Source of the DNA: Ignavibacteria bacterium | Lineage (GTDB): Bacteria; Bacteroidota; Ignavibacteria; Ignavibacteriales; Ignavibacteriaceae | DNA: 7,239 nucleotides | Assembly (NCBI GenBank): GCA_029863735.1 | Contig: JAOTUT010000073.1 | Location: 1-7,239 of the forward strand | Direction: 5' to 3' | Position numbers and translations under genes: made by a program | Shown: piece after piece, positions 1 through 5,268 of the stretch | Position numbering within the stretch: position 1 is the first letter of the stretch | Layout: every line of letters begins with the position of its first letter | Notes under the pieces: generated by a model | Databases searched by the model: none | The model's input: the letters and a program-made list of their open reading frames with translations, nothing else | What the model was told of the DNA's origin: nothing

Positions 1-2
1 TC

Positions 3-662
3 CCACCAGTTGATCAACTAACTAATGTTGTAAAATCAATCGGGATAAATGATGATTCACGCATCATTCTTTATTACAGCGAAGATTGGCTAACCATTGC
101 AACCCGGGCTTATCTAACATTCGATTACATTGGTCTGGGAGAGCAGACTTCAATTCTTGATGGCGGGCTTGCGCAATGGATTGAAGAAAATCGTCCGACA
201 ACAGATGATATTATTAAAACAAAGAAAAGCAAAATAACATTGCAAATAAATGAAGAAGTACTTGTTGATGTTAACTGGGTGAAAGAAAATTTGCGAAATC
301 CTGATGTTATAATAATTGATGGGCGGCCTGAGGAATTTTATGGTGGCTCGGAAAAGGAAGATCACATAGCAAAATTTGGGCACATTACAGGTGCCATCAG
401 TATTCCTTTCCCCGAAATCACATTTGAAGAGACCCCGCATAAATTTAAAGACAGAATAGAATTGGAAAAGTTATTTTTAGAATCAGGAGCCAAAACGGGA
501 TCAACCCTTGTTGTGTACTGCAATACAGGGGTTTGGGCAACACTAGTTTACTTTACTGCAAAATATCTCGGTTACAGTACCCATTTTTATGATGGTTCAT
601 TCGAAGAATGGGCTAAGGATGATACTCTGCCCGTAACCGAACCTGTAATATTTAATGATTAA
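3..662 (+). CDS. Thiosulfate/3-mercaptopyruvate-type sulfurtransferase, tandem rhodanese, 5' end missing
   Basis: The frame is open from base 3, so this is the last 219 residues of a gene starting left of the window; two-domain sulfurtransferases are usually about 280-300 residues, so roughly 60-80 are missing. A TTG at 240 begins mid-protein and is not the start. The first visible part is the end of an N-terminal rhodanese domain (LDGGLAQW near residue 55), with Ser where a catalytic Cys would sit (LYYSEDW), as usual for the inactive structural half. The second domain is complete: VDVNWVKENL, the IIDGRPEEFYGG segment, GHITGAISIPF, then the active-site loop VVYCNTGVWAT with Cys173 of the visible fragment. 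Such enzymes move sulfane sulfur from thiosulfate or mercaptopyruvate onto the Cys as a persulfide. The loop is CNTGVW rather than the CRKGVT or CGSGVT of classic TST and MST, so the donor is uncertain. It lies 23 bases before the YeeE/YedE pair, which fits processing of imported thiosulfate. No signal peptide can be judged. Confidence 0.88.
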   Translation, partial: PPVDQLTNVVKSIGINDDSRIILYYSEDWLTIATRAYLTFDYIGLGEQTSILDGGLAQWIEENRPTTDDIIKTKKSKITLQINEEVLVDVNWVKENLRNPDVIIIDGRPEEFYGGSEKEDHIAKFGHITGAISIPFPEITFEETPHKFKDRIELEKLFLESGAKTGSTLVVYCNTGVWATLVYFTAKYLGYSTHFYDGSFEEWAKDDTLPVTEPVIFND

Positions 663-685
663 AGATATCGATTGTTGGCAAATAA

Positions 686-1258
686 ATGACTTCGATAGTA
701 GAACGTTTATCCTTAAGCAGCACGCGGAGAGTTGCTGATGAAAAAAAAGCTCAACCATACCTGAATCCTTATCTGGCCGGAATTGGCTTGGGCATAGTTT
801 TGCTTTTAGCTTTCGTAGTAATGGGACGTGGATTAGGTGCATCCGGTGGTTTTACTTCGATGCTTACAGCAGGAGTAAATGCTGTTGCCCCGGAACATGC
901 TGCACAAAATGAAATGTACTCATCTTATATTGCTGAAAGTGAACAAAGTCCTTTAACAGATTGGCTTGTGTTTGAACTTATCGGAGTAGTATTTGGCGGT
1001 CTTATCTCGGCCTTTTTTGCAGGAAGAATAAAGAAGACTGTGGAAAGAGGACCAGGAATTTCTTCAAAAGGAAGGTTGGCACTTGCGTTTTTTGGAGGAA
1101 CATTGATGGGCTTTGCAGCAAAAATGGCGCGGGGCTGTACAAGCGGACAGGCATTAACCGGCGGTGCATTAATGAGCGTTGGAAGCTGGATATTTATGAT
1201 CGCTATTTTTATAGGCGCTTATGCTTTTGCTTACTTTATGAGGAGGCAGTGGATATGA
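686..1258 (+). CDS. YeeE/YedE family membrane protein, N-terminal half (thiosulfate-uptake type)
   Basis: This 190-residue membrane protein is one half of the YeeE/YedE (TsuA) fold, whose characterised full-length members carry thiosulfate across the inner membrane through conserved cysteines. Visible are a short hydrophilic N-terminus, a membrane segment at about 28-47 running into the family motif GRGLGASGG (48-55), a loop facing outside or partly buried at about 66-92, a segment at about 95-113, a basic loop with GRIKKTVERG, and helices at about 131-148 and 160-185. The motif ARGCTSGQ places the single Cys at 151, where the family keeps a thiosulfate-contacting cysteine. The ATG at 686 has only a weak ribosome binding site; the gene starts 23 bases after the sulfurtransferase stop and probably relies on coupled translation. 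Its stop overlaps the next start as ATGA. Full-length TsuA-type proteins are around 330-400 residues, so this half must pair with the next gene product. Confidence 0.9.
   Translation: MTSIVERLSLSSTRRVADEKKAQPYLNPYLAGIGLGIVLLLAFVVMGRGLGASGGFTSMLTAGVNAVAPEHAAQNEMYSSYIAESEQSPLTDWLVFELIGVVFGGLISAFFAGRIKKTVERGPGISSKGRLALAFFGGTLMGFAAKMARGCTSGQALTGGALMSVGSWIFMIAIFIGAYAFAYFMRRQWI
1241..1246 (+). promoter_or_regulatory. Ribosome binding site AGGAGG deciding the second YeeE/YedE start
   Basis: A perfect AGGAGG lies 8 bases before the ATG at 1255 but only 2 bases before the GTG at 1249. The spacing makes ATG 1255 the likely start and gives the typical ATGA stop/start overlap with the upstream gene. The site is inside the upstream coding sequence, so the two halves are probably made in a coupled way and in similar amounts. 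Confidence 0.8.
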
Positions 1259-1848
1259 ATGCACCATTTTATAAATTCGATCTTTTCAGTCAGGATTTCA
1301 GTTTGTTAATTGCGTTTGTTATTGGAATTGGTTTTGGATTTTTTCTGGAAAGAGGAGGGTTGGGAAGTTCAACAAAATTAGCTGCTCAATTTTATTTTAG
1401 AGATCTCACTGTATTTAAAGTGATGTTCACAGCTATTATAACTGCAATGCTTGGATTGTACTGGCTTTCCTGGTTTGGCTTTCTCGACCTTACACTTGTT
1501 TATGTAAATCCAACTTATATTCTTCCTCAATTATTAGGTGGCTTGATATTCGGCATTGGATTTGTAATTGGTGGATTATGTCCGGGTACATGCTTGGTAT
1601 CTACATCAACAGGAAAAATAGATGGAGCTTTTACGCTATTAGGAATATTCTTTGGAATTTTTGTGTTTGGCGAAACGGTTACATTCCTTTATGATTTTCT
1701 ATACTCTACATCTGCCGGTCAGATAACTATCCCGCAATTGTTGAACCTTCCGCATAGTGTAGTACTATTATTAATAGTCGTGTTAGCAATTTCCGGATTT
1801 GCAGGTGCTGAAGCATTAGAGAAAAAATATTCTGCCAAAGAAAAGTGA
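1255..1848 (+). CDS. YeeE/YedE family membrane protein, C-terminal half
   Basis: This 197-residue hydrophobic protein is the partner half of the preceding gene. From the ATG at 1255 the segments are about 17-32 (ending in FFLERGGLGSS, 30-39), 53-73, 90-108, 124-148 and 166-184, followed by a short charged tail (EKKYSAKEK) likely in the cytoplasm. Family signatures are LERGGLGSS, AAQFYFRDLTVFKVM, and GGLCPGTCLVS with Cys109 and Cys113. The GLCPGTC motif corresponds to the second conserved cysteine site of YeeE/YedE proteins and pairs by internal pseudosymmetry with ARGCTSG of the first half. A GTG at 1249 would add only Met-Asp and is badly spaced from the AGGAGG, so ATG is chosen. The expected role is import of thiosulfate or a related sulfane-sulfur compound together with the first half; the substrate is inferred from the family and the rhodanese neighbours, not from the sequence alone. 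Confidence 0.9.
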   Translation: MNAPFYKFDLFSQDFSLLIAFVIGIGFGFFLERGGLGSSTKLAAQFYFRDLTVFKVMFTAIITAMLGLYWLSWFGFLDLTLVYVNPTYILPQLLGGLIFGIGFVIGGLCPGTCLVSTSTGKIDGAFTLLGIFFGIFVFGETVTFLYDFLYSTSAGQITIPQLLNLPHSVVLLLIVVLAISGFAGAEALEKKYSAKEK

Positions 1849-1855
1849 AGTATAG

Positions 1856-2437
1856 ATGAAAATGAATTCTAATAAATCATTCATAAAAATTTTAATGCTG
1901 TTGGCAATTTTATTTGCATTACTTGCGGTAGTAGCGGGCAGTCCCTATAAAATCACAATTCAGCCTGTAAGCATAAACGAAGAATTTGAGATTGAAGGTA
2001 AATCCATAAAGGTTATTGATGTTCAGGAATTGGCAAAATGGATAATTGATAAAAGGGATGATTTTTATCTCGTTGATACAAGAGTTCAAAATGAATTTGA
2101 GAAATATCATATCCCTTTTGCATTAAGTATATCAGGTGAAAAATTGATAGATGCTTCAGTTGATAAAAAAGAAGCCATTATTATTTATGATAAGAGCAGC
2201 AGGTATTCAATTAAAAATATTAAACCACTAATTAATATTAGAAACGAAGAGGTCTATTTTCTAAAGGGGGGAATGGATGGGTGGATAAATGAAATTCTCT
2301 TCCCTGATCTCAGAGAGAATAACAACCTGAGTAAAGCAGAGATTGAAAAGATTTACAAAACGAGTACTTACTTTGGTGGCAAACCAACCCTCGATAAAGG
2401 TCGTCCTAAAAGGAAATATAAAAGAGAAGGATGTTAA
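1856..2437 (+). CDS. Membrane-anchored rhodanese-fold protein lacking the catalytic cysteine, with C-terminal Gly-Cys tail
   Basis: This 193-residue protein begins 7 bases after the second YeeE/YedE half, so it very likely belongs to the same operon. ATG 1856 has a weak GAAG upstream; ATG 1862 is an alternative that removes two residues. Residues 9-28 form one hydrophobic segment after a Lys-containing N-terminus, either an uncleaved signal anchor or a signal peptide. A rhodanese-like domain follows at about 50-146: IKVIDVQELAKWI, YLVDTRVQNEFEKYHIPFAL (71-90) and VYFLKGGMDGW (133-143) match the rhodanese framework. At the active-site position the sequence reads IIIYDKSSRYS, with Asp112 instead of Cys, so ordinary sulfurtransferase activity is not expected. 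The only cysteine is the last residue, Cys193, behind a strongly basic tail (GRPKRKYKREGC). The protein may bind a sulfur carrier or partner at the outer membrane face; a persulfide-carrying role for the terminal Cys is speculation. Confidence 0.82.
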   Translation: MKMNSNKSFIKILMLLAILFALLAVVAGSPYKITIQPVSINEEFEIEGKSIKVIDVQELAKWIIDKRDDFYLVDTRVQNEFEKYHIPFALSISGEKLIDASVDKKEAIIIYDKSSRYSIKNIKPLINIRNEEVYFLKGGMDGWINEILFPDLRENNNLSKAEIEKIYKTSTYFGGKPTLDKGRPKRKYKREGC

Positions 2438-2460
2438 TTAGTTTATAATTTCGATATACT
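2432..2460 (+). promoter_or_regulatory. Candidate sigma70-like promoter for the acetyltransferase gene
   Basis: TATACT at 2455-2460 lies 17 bases after TGTTAA at 2432-2437, a poor -35 match. A second -10-like TATAAT is at 2444-2449. Transcription would start around 2467, about 20 bases before the ATG at 2488. In AT-rich DNA such boxes occur by chance, so this is weak; the main support is the change in spacing here, from a few bases between the sulfur genes to 50 bases. Confidence 0.22.
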
Positions 2461-2487
2461 AACTTTTTAAACATTGTGGAAACAAAC

Positions 2488-2940
2488 ATGTCTCAAATTA
2501 TAATTAGGGAAGCAATAGTGGATGATTTTGAGGCGATTAAATCTCTGCTTAATAGTGCCTCTCTTCCATCCGTTGATATTAAAAAACATCTTATAAATTT
2601 CTATGTGTTGGAAAATGAAGAGAATATAATTGGTACAATCGGAATGGAATTTTATGGAGATACAGCACTGTTAAGATCTTTTGTTGTAAAAAAGAAGTGT
2701 CAGAAAAAAGGTTATGGACATATATTATATCAAGCGTTGATCTCCAGAGCAATGAAGATGAATGTTAAAAATATTTATCTCTTAACAGAAACAGCTGATG
2801 AATTTTTTAGTAAGAAAGGCTTTAAGAAATTAGTACGTGAACTGGTCCCGCATCCAATCAAGCAAACAAATGAATACAGCACCCTCTGTCCATCAGACTC
2901 AATTTGTATGGTTAAAAGATTAAATGAAGAGGGAAGATAA
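2488..2940 (+). CDS. arsN2: ArsN2-like GNAT N-acetyltransferase
   Basis: This 150-residue protein is a single GNAT domain, the acetyl-CoA-dependent acetyltransferase fold. It starts IIIREAIVDDFEAIKSLL, continues with IIGTIGMEFYGDTALLRSF (48-65), and has the acetyl-CoA pyrophosphate-binding motif A as CQKKGYGHIL (71-80; pattern Q/RxxGxG). It then has YLLTETADEFFSKKGF (97-112) and a C-terminal cysteine pair in STLCPSDSICM (131-141). The EFYGD-ALLRS stretch, the LLTETA-FF-GF segment and the TLCPSSxxCM ending are what I recognise as ArsN2, a family found mainly in arsenic-resistance clusters; related ArsN1 enzymes acetylate phosphinothricin or arsinothricin. No other arsenic gene is visible here, so the substrate is open. 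A GTG at 2476 would add four residues, but GGAA at 2478-2481 favours ATG 2488. It sits 50 bases after the sulfur operon and 92 before a DMT exporter. The GNAT call is firm, the ArsN2 assignment good. Confidence 0.82.
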   Translation: MSQIIIREAIVDDFEAIKSLLNSASLPSVDIKKHLINFYVLENEENIIGTIGMEFYGDTALLRSFVVKKKCQKKGYGHILYQALISRAMKMNVKNIYLLTETADEFFSKKGFKKLVRELVPHPIKQTNEYSTLCPSDSICMVKRLNEEGR

Positions 2941-2950
2941 TATCATAAAA

Positions 2951-2966
2951 TGGAAATCTGGAAATC
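2951..2966 (+). repeat. Perfect 8-base tandem duplication TGGAAATC
   Basis: TGGAAATC occurs twice head to tail at 2951-2958 and 2959-2966 in the 92-base gap between the acetyltransferase and exporter genes. The rest of the gap is AT-rich and low in complexity (ATCATCATATAATCATATATAC at 2986-3006 contains TATAAT at 2992-2997 and TATACT at 3002-3007). The tandem copy could be two direct binding half-sites or simple slippage; nothing here decides it. Confidence 0.35.
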
Positions 2967-3032
2967 TTTAATGCTGGTTAAATTATCATCATATAATCAT
3001 ATATACTGGCTTGATATCACTGGGAAATTGCT

Positions 3033-3920
3033 ATGAAAAATTTAATTCTGTTTTTAATCCCATCACTTATATGGGGTTCTACGTGGCTGGCAATAAAATT
3101 TCAGCTTGGAGTTGTTGATCCTTTAGTTTCAGTATGCTATCGGTTTTTACTTGCGGCAATAATACTTTTTGCATATTGCAGTTTAGTTGGAATGAACCTA
3201 AAATATTCTGCAAGGCAACATTTCTTTATGGCACTGCTAGGATTATTGTTATTCGGCATAAATTATTGGCTCGTCTATCTAGCCGAAATTCATCTTAAAA
3301 GCGGACTGGTTGCTATTGTATTCTCTGCAATAATATTCTTAAATATTTTTAATGGAGCCATATTTCTTAAATCTAGGATTCGTTTAAATGTTCTGTTTAA
3401 TGCCTTTCTTGGATTTATTGGTGTTGTATTAATATTCAATGACGAACTGATTAGTTTCACATTTTCCAGTGGAGAGTCTTCAGCTTTACTATTGGCAGGA
3501 ATAAGTGTAATTATAGCCTCGTTTGGTAATATTACTTCCGCATATAATCAAAAAAATAAATTGCCCGTTATTCAGACTAATGCATTTGGAATGTTATATG
3601 GTTCCTTACTTATGTTACTATTAGCATTAATAACAGATAAGCCCTTCACTTTTGATTTTTCCTTACCTTACATTAGTTCGCTATTGTATTTAGCGATATT
3701 CGGATCTGTATTAGCATTTGGGAGTTACCTAACTCTCCTTGGCAGGATTGGTGCTGATAAAGCAGCATACGTGACCCTTGTTATTCCTATTATTGCTTTA
3801 ATATTGTCTACAATATTTGAAGGTTACAAATGGAATGAATTTGCATTAATTGGTGTAATACTTATTACTATTGGGAATTTTATGATATTAAAAAGAAAGG
3901 GTGTAAACGCAAATAATTGA
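3033..3920 (+). CDS. EamA/DMT superfamily transporter (drug/metabolite exporter)
   Basis: At 295 residues this has the standard length of a ten-helix EamA transporter, built of two five-helix repeats. The N-terminus shows the repeat signature PSLIWGSTWLAIKFQ (10-24), then RFLLAAIIL (37-45), a helix at about 66-84, LKSGLVAIVFSAIIFL (88-103) and GFIGVVLIF (127-135). The second repeat begins near 151 and includes LPVIQTNAFGMLYG (177-190), a glycine-rich helix FGSVLAFGSYLTLL (223-236), GADKAAYVTLVIPIIALILSTIFEG (240-264) and IGVILITIGNFMIL (273-286), with a basic cytoplasmic end. The family moves small metabolites or drugs, usually outward; the substrate cannot be read from sequence. ATG 3033 has GGGAA at 3022-3026, 6 bases away. 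It follows the ArsN2-like gene by 92 bases on the same strand, which allows a modify-and-export pairing, though each may have its own promoter. Confidence 0.88.
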   Translation: MKNLILFLIPSLIWGSTWLAIKFQLGVVDPLVSVCYRFLLAAIILFAYCSLVGMNLKYSARQHFFMALLGLLLFGINYWLVYLAEIHLKSGLVAIVFSAIIFLNIFNGAIFLKSRIRLNVLFNAFLGFIGVVLIFNDELISFTFSSGESSALLLAGISVIIASFGNITSAYNQKNKLPVIQTNAFGMLYGSLLMLLLALITDKPFTFDFSLPYISSLLYLAIFGSVLAFGSYLTLLGRIGADKAAYVTLVIPIIALILSTIFEGYKWNEFALIGVILITIGNFMILKRKGVNANN

Positions 3921-3963
3921 AAAATCAATTAAGATGCCGTGGTAAGAACAGAATATGGCGTAT

Positions 3964-4006
3964 AAAAAATAAGAATCCCGCCTATGTAATAAGCAGGGGC
4001 TAGGGA
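3964..4006 (-). terminator. Probable intrinsic terminator of the phosphatase transcript
   Basis: On the minus strand TCCC-TA-GCC (complement of 3998-4006) can pair with GGCGGGA (complement of 3976-3982), with a two-base TA bulge and a loop of 15 bases. The stem is followed at once by TTCTTATTTTTT (complement of 3964-3975), a U-rich tail. It begins about 50 bases beyond the stop of the minus-strand phosphatase gene at 4059. The plus-strand reading of the same hairpin has no U tract, so it would act only on the leftward transcript. The bulge makes the stem modest in strength. Confidence 0.5.
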
Positions 4007-4046
4007 ACAGAAAATTCTTAACAATTAACTTATGACACCTATCAAT

Positions 4047-4073
4047 TTAAAAGTTTATTTATAAAACTTTTAA
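4047..4073. repeat. AT-rich inverted repeat over the phosphatase stop codon
   Basis: TTAAAAGTTT at 4047-4056 and AAACTTTTAA at 4064-4073 form a perfect 10-base inverted repeat around the 7-base loop ATTTATA. It includes the stop codon and last codons of the minus-strand phosphatase gene. Only one of ten pairs is G-C, and no U run follows, so it is a weak hairpin; it may help protect the 3' end or slow transcription but is not a classic terminator. Confidence 0.4.
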
Positions 4074-5069
4074 GACCAATAGCGTGATATCATCCTGAAT
4101 ATTTTTTGTAAATTCTTTAAATGATTTTCTAAAATCACTCAAAAATTCCTTTGCTGATTTATTCTTATTTTCTTTAACAAAGTTTTCCAGTCGTTGTTGT
4201 CCGAACTCTTCATTATTTTCATCCCTTGCTTCAATTATTCCATCCGTATATATTACAACCAAATCCCCGGAATTCAATTGGATAGTTTTTGAAGAAAATT
4301 CTGCAGTATGAGATAGGCCTATTGCTGGTCCTGTGGGTTTTAATAATTGAATTGAATTCGTGTCAGTGTTCCACCAAATTCCCGGGTTATGACCCGCATT
4401 ACAATAATGTAGTTTCTTTACTTTCATATCTAATCTGATAAGAAATAAACTTATAAACCGTATTAAGGTTAAATTATAACGGAGTAGTTCATTTAATCGT
4501 GTTGCAAGTGAATGTAAATCACTTTGTTCTGGTCCTAATATTCTTAGGAAAGCTTGAAGTCTAGACATAAGCATACTAGCTGGTAATCCCTTACCCATTA
4601 CATCAGCAACTGCTATTCCCTGAGAATTATCTGGATATTCATAGAAATCAAAATAATCTCCACTAACTATATGGGCCGGTTCGGTATGAGCAGCTATTTG
4701 AATTCCCGGGAGAAGGGGAAGTTCCTGAGGTAATAGTTGTTTCTGAACTTTAGCTGCTAATTCAAGATCACGTTCTAATACCTGAAGCTGTGTATCTGAA
4801 TAATGATCCAGGCAAACTTTTGTTGTGAAATCATGTTCCAGACGATCAATCTCTACTTCTCCTTCACATTCGGCACATTTTCCAAATTCCCCCTGGTCTA
4901 TGCGCTCTAACACACCATCATGTTCATGAATTAGATTGGATACCTCATCAACACCACAATTACCTAAACATATATTTTTTGTAGGTGAATTTATACTAAG
5001 TATTGCTAGTAAAGAATCTCGATGAGTTTTTACTGAATCACGAAAACGATCAATTATATTTTTTTCCAT
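4059..5069 (-). CDS. SpoIIE/RsbU-type PP2C serine phosphatase with N-terminal DksA/TraR-like zinc finger
   Basis: This 336-residue protein has three parts. Residues 1-55 are a helical, charged region with a Cys pair (NICLGNCG, Cys34 and Cys38). Residues about 57-92 match the DksA/TraR zinc finger: RIDQGEFGKCAECEGEVEI then KVCLDH, giving Cys65-x2-Cys68-x17-Cys86-x2-His89, with His in place of the usual fourth Cys. A helical linker (LQVLERDLELAAKVQKQLLP, about 95-114) of the kind preceding RsbU-type domains leads into the PP2C domain at about 115-336. The metal-binding residues are intact: SGDYFDFYE (Asp138), VADVMGKGLPAS (Asp156), NAGHNP, PTGPAIGL, YTDGIIEARD (Asp276) and QDDITLLVL (Asp326/327). 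Such enzymes dephosphorylate anti-sigma-factor antagonists or similar regulators; no such partner is in the window. The protein is cytoplasmic. ATG 5069 has GGAA 4 bases upstream; TTG 5078 would add three residues and has no site. The phosphatase call is firm, the finger assignment strong. Confidence 0.9.
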   Translation of the reverse strand: MEKNIIDRFRDSVKTHRDSLLAILSINSPTKNICLGNCGVDEVSNLIHEHDGVLERIDQGEFGKCAECEGEVEIDRLEHDFTTKVCLDHYSDTQLQVLERDLELAAKVQKQLLPQELPLLPGIQIAAHTEPAHIVSGDYFDFYEYPDNSQGIAVADVMGKGLPASMLMSRLQAFLRILGPEQSDLHSLATRLNELLRYNLTLIRFISLFLIRLDMKVKKLHYCNAGHNPGIWWNTDTNSIQLLKPTGPAIGLSHTAEFSSKTIQLNSGDLVVIYTDGIIEARDENNEEFGQQRLENFVKENKNKSAKEFLSDFRKSFKEFTKNIQDDITLLVLKVL

Positions 5070-5092
5070 AGCTTCCAATAGTATTAAATATT

Positions 5093-5114
5093 ATTACGTT
5101 AAGTTACTCGTAAT
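5093..5114. promoter_or_regulatory. Candidate operator dyad ATTACG-N10-CGTAAT before the phosphatase gene
   Basis: ATTACG at 5093-5098 and CGTAAT at 5109-5114 are perfect inverted half-sites with centres 16 bases apart. They lie 24-45 bases upstream of the phosphatase start at 5069. A -10-like TATTAT reads on the minus strand at 5125-5120, so the dyad would cover the transcription start of a promoter there, a common place for a repressor. No good -35 is visible. Alternatively it is a small hairpin in the leader. Confidence 0.3.
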
Positions 5115-5170
5115 GCTATATAATAAATAGAATGTGGAATTTAAAGTTGCTTAGGATGACCACACAATTC

Positions 5171-5238
5171 GAGACCATTTAAGGTCTTAATGCTTGATGT
5201 CTGGGCAGACGATAATTTGTTGCCATAGCATCAAGACA
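5171..5238. repeat. Cluster of dyads (possible RNA structure) between the small Cys-rich gene and the phosphatase gene
   Basis: Three dyads lie within 68 bases. AGACC at 5172-5176 pairs with GGTCT at 5183-5187 (loop ATTTAA). CTTGATG at 5193-5199 pairs with CATCAAG at 5229-5235. Nested inside the latter, overlapping it by one base, GTCT at 5199-5202 pairs with AGAC at 5207-5210 around GGGC. The 199-base gap (5070-5268) holds no open frame I would call a gene. The minus-strand transcript could fold here as a leader or processing site between the two genes. No run of U follows any stem, which argues against a standard terminator. I match it to no known RNA family. Confidence 0.35.
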
Positions 5239-5268
5239 ATTGTTTTTATGAATATCACTGTTTATAAG

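Noticed and set aside
150..440. Minus-strand frame opposite the sulfurtransferase
   Set aside because: It lies antisense to a clearly conserved gene, has no recognisable motif, and its composition is that of a complementary-strand artefact. The same holds for the minus-strand frames at 597-842 and 1919-2110.
240..662. A separate single-domain rhodanese starting at TTG 240
   Set aside because: The same frame is open back to base 3 and encodes recognisable rhodanese N-domain sequence (LDGGLAQW), so 240 is inside a larger two-domain gene.
3914..3931. Hairpin TAATTGA-AAAA-TCAATTA at the end of the exporter gene as a terminator
   Set aside because: The stem is 7 pairs with a single G-C pair and is followed by AAGATGCC, with no U tract, so it does not qualify as an intrinsic terminator.
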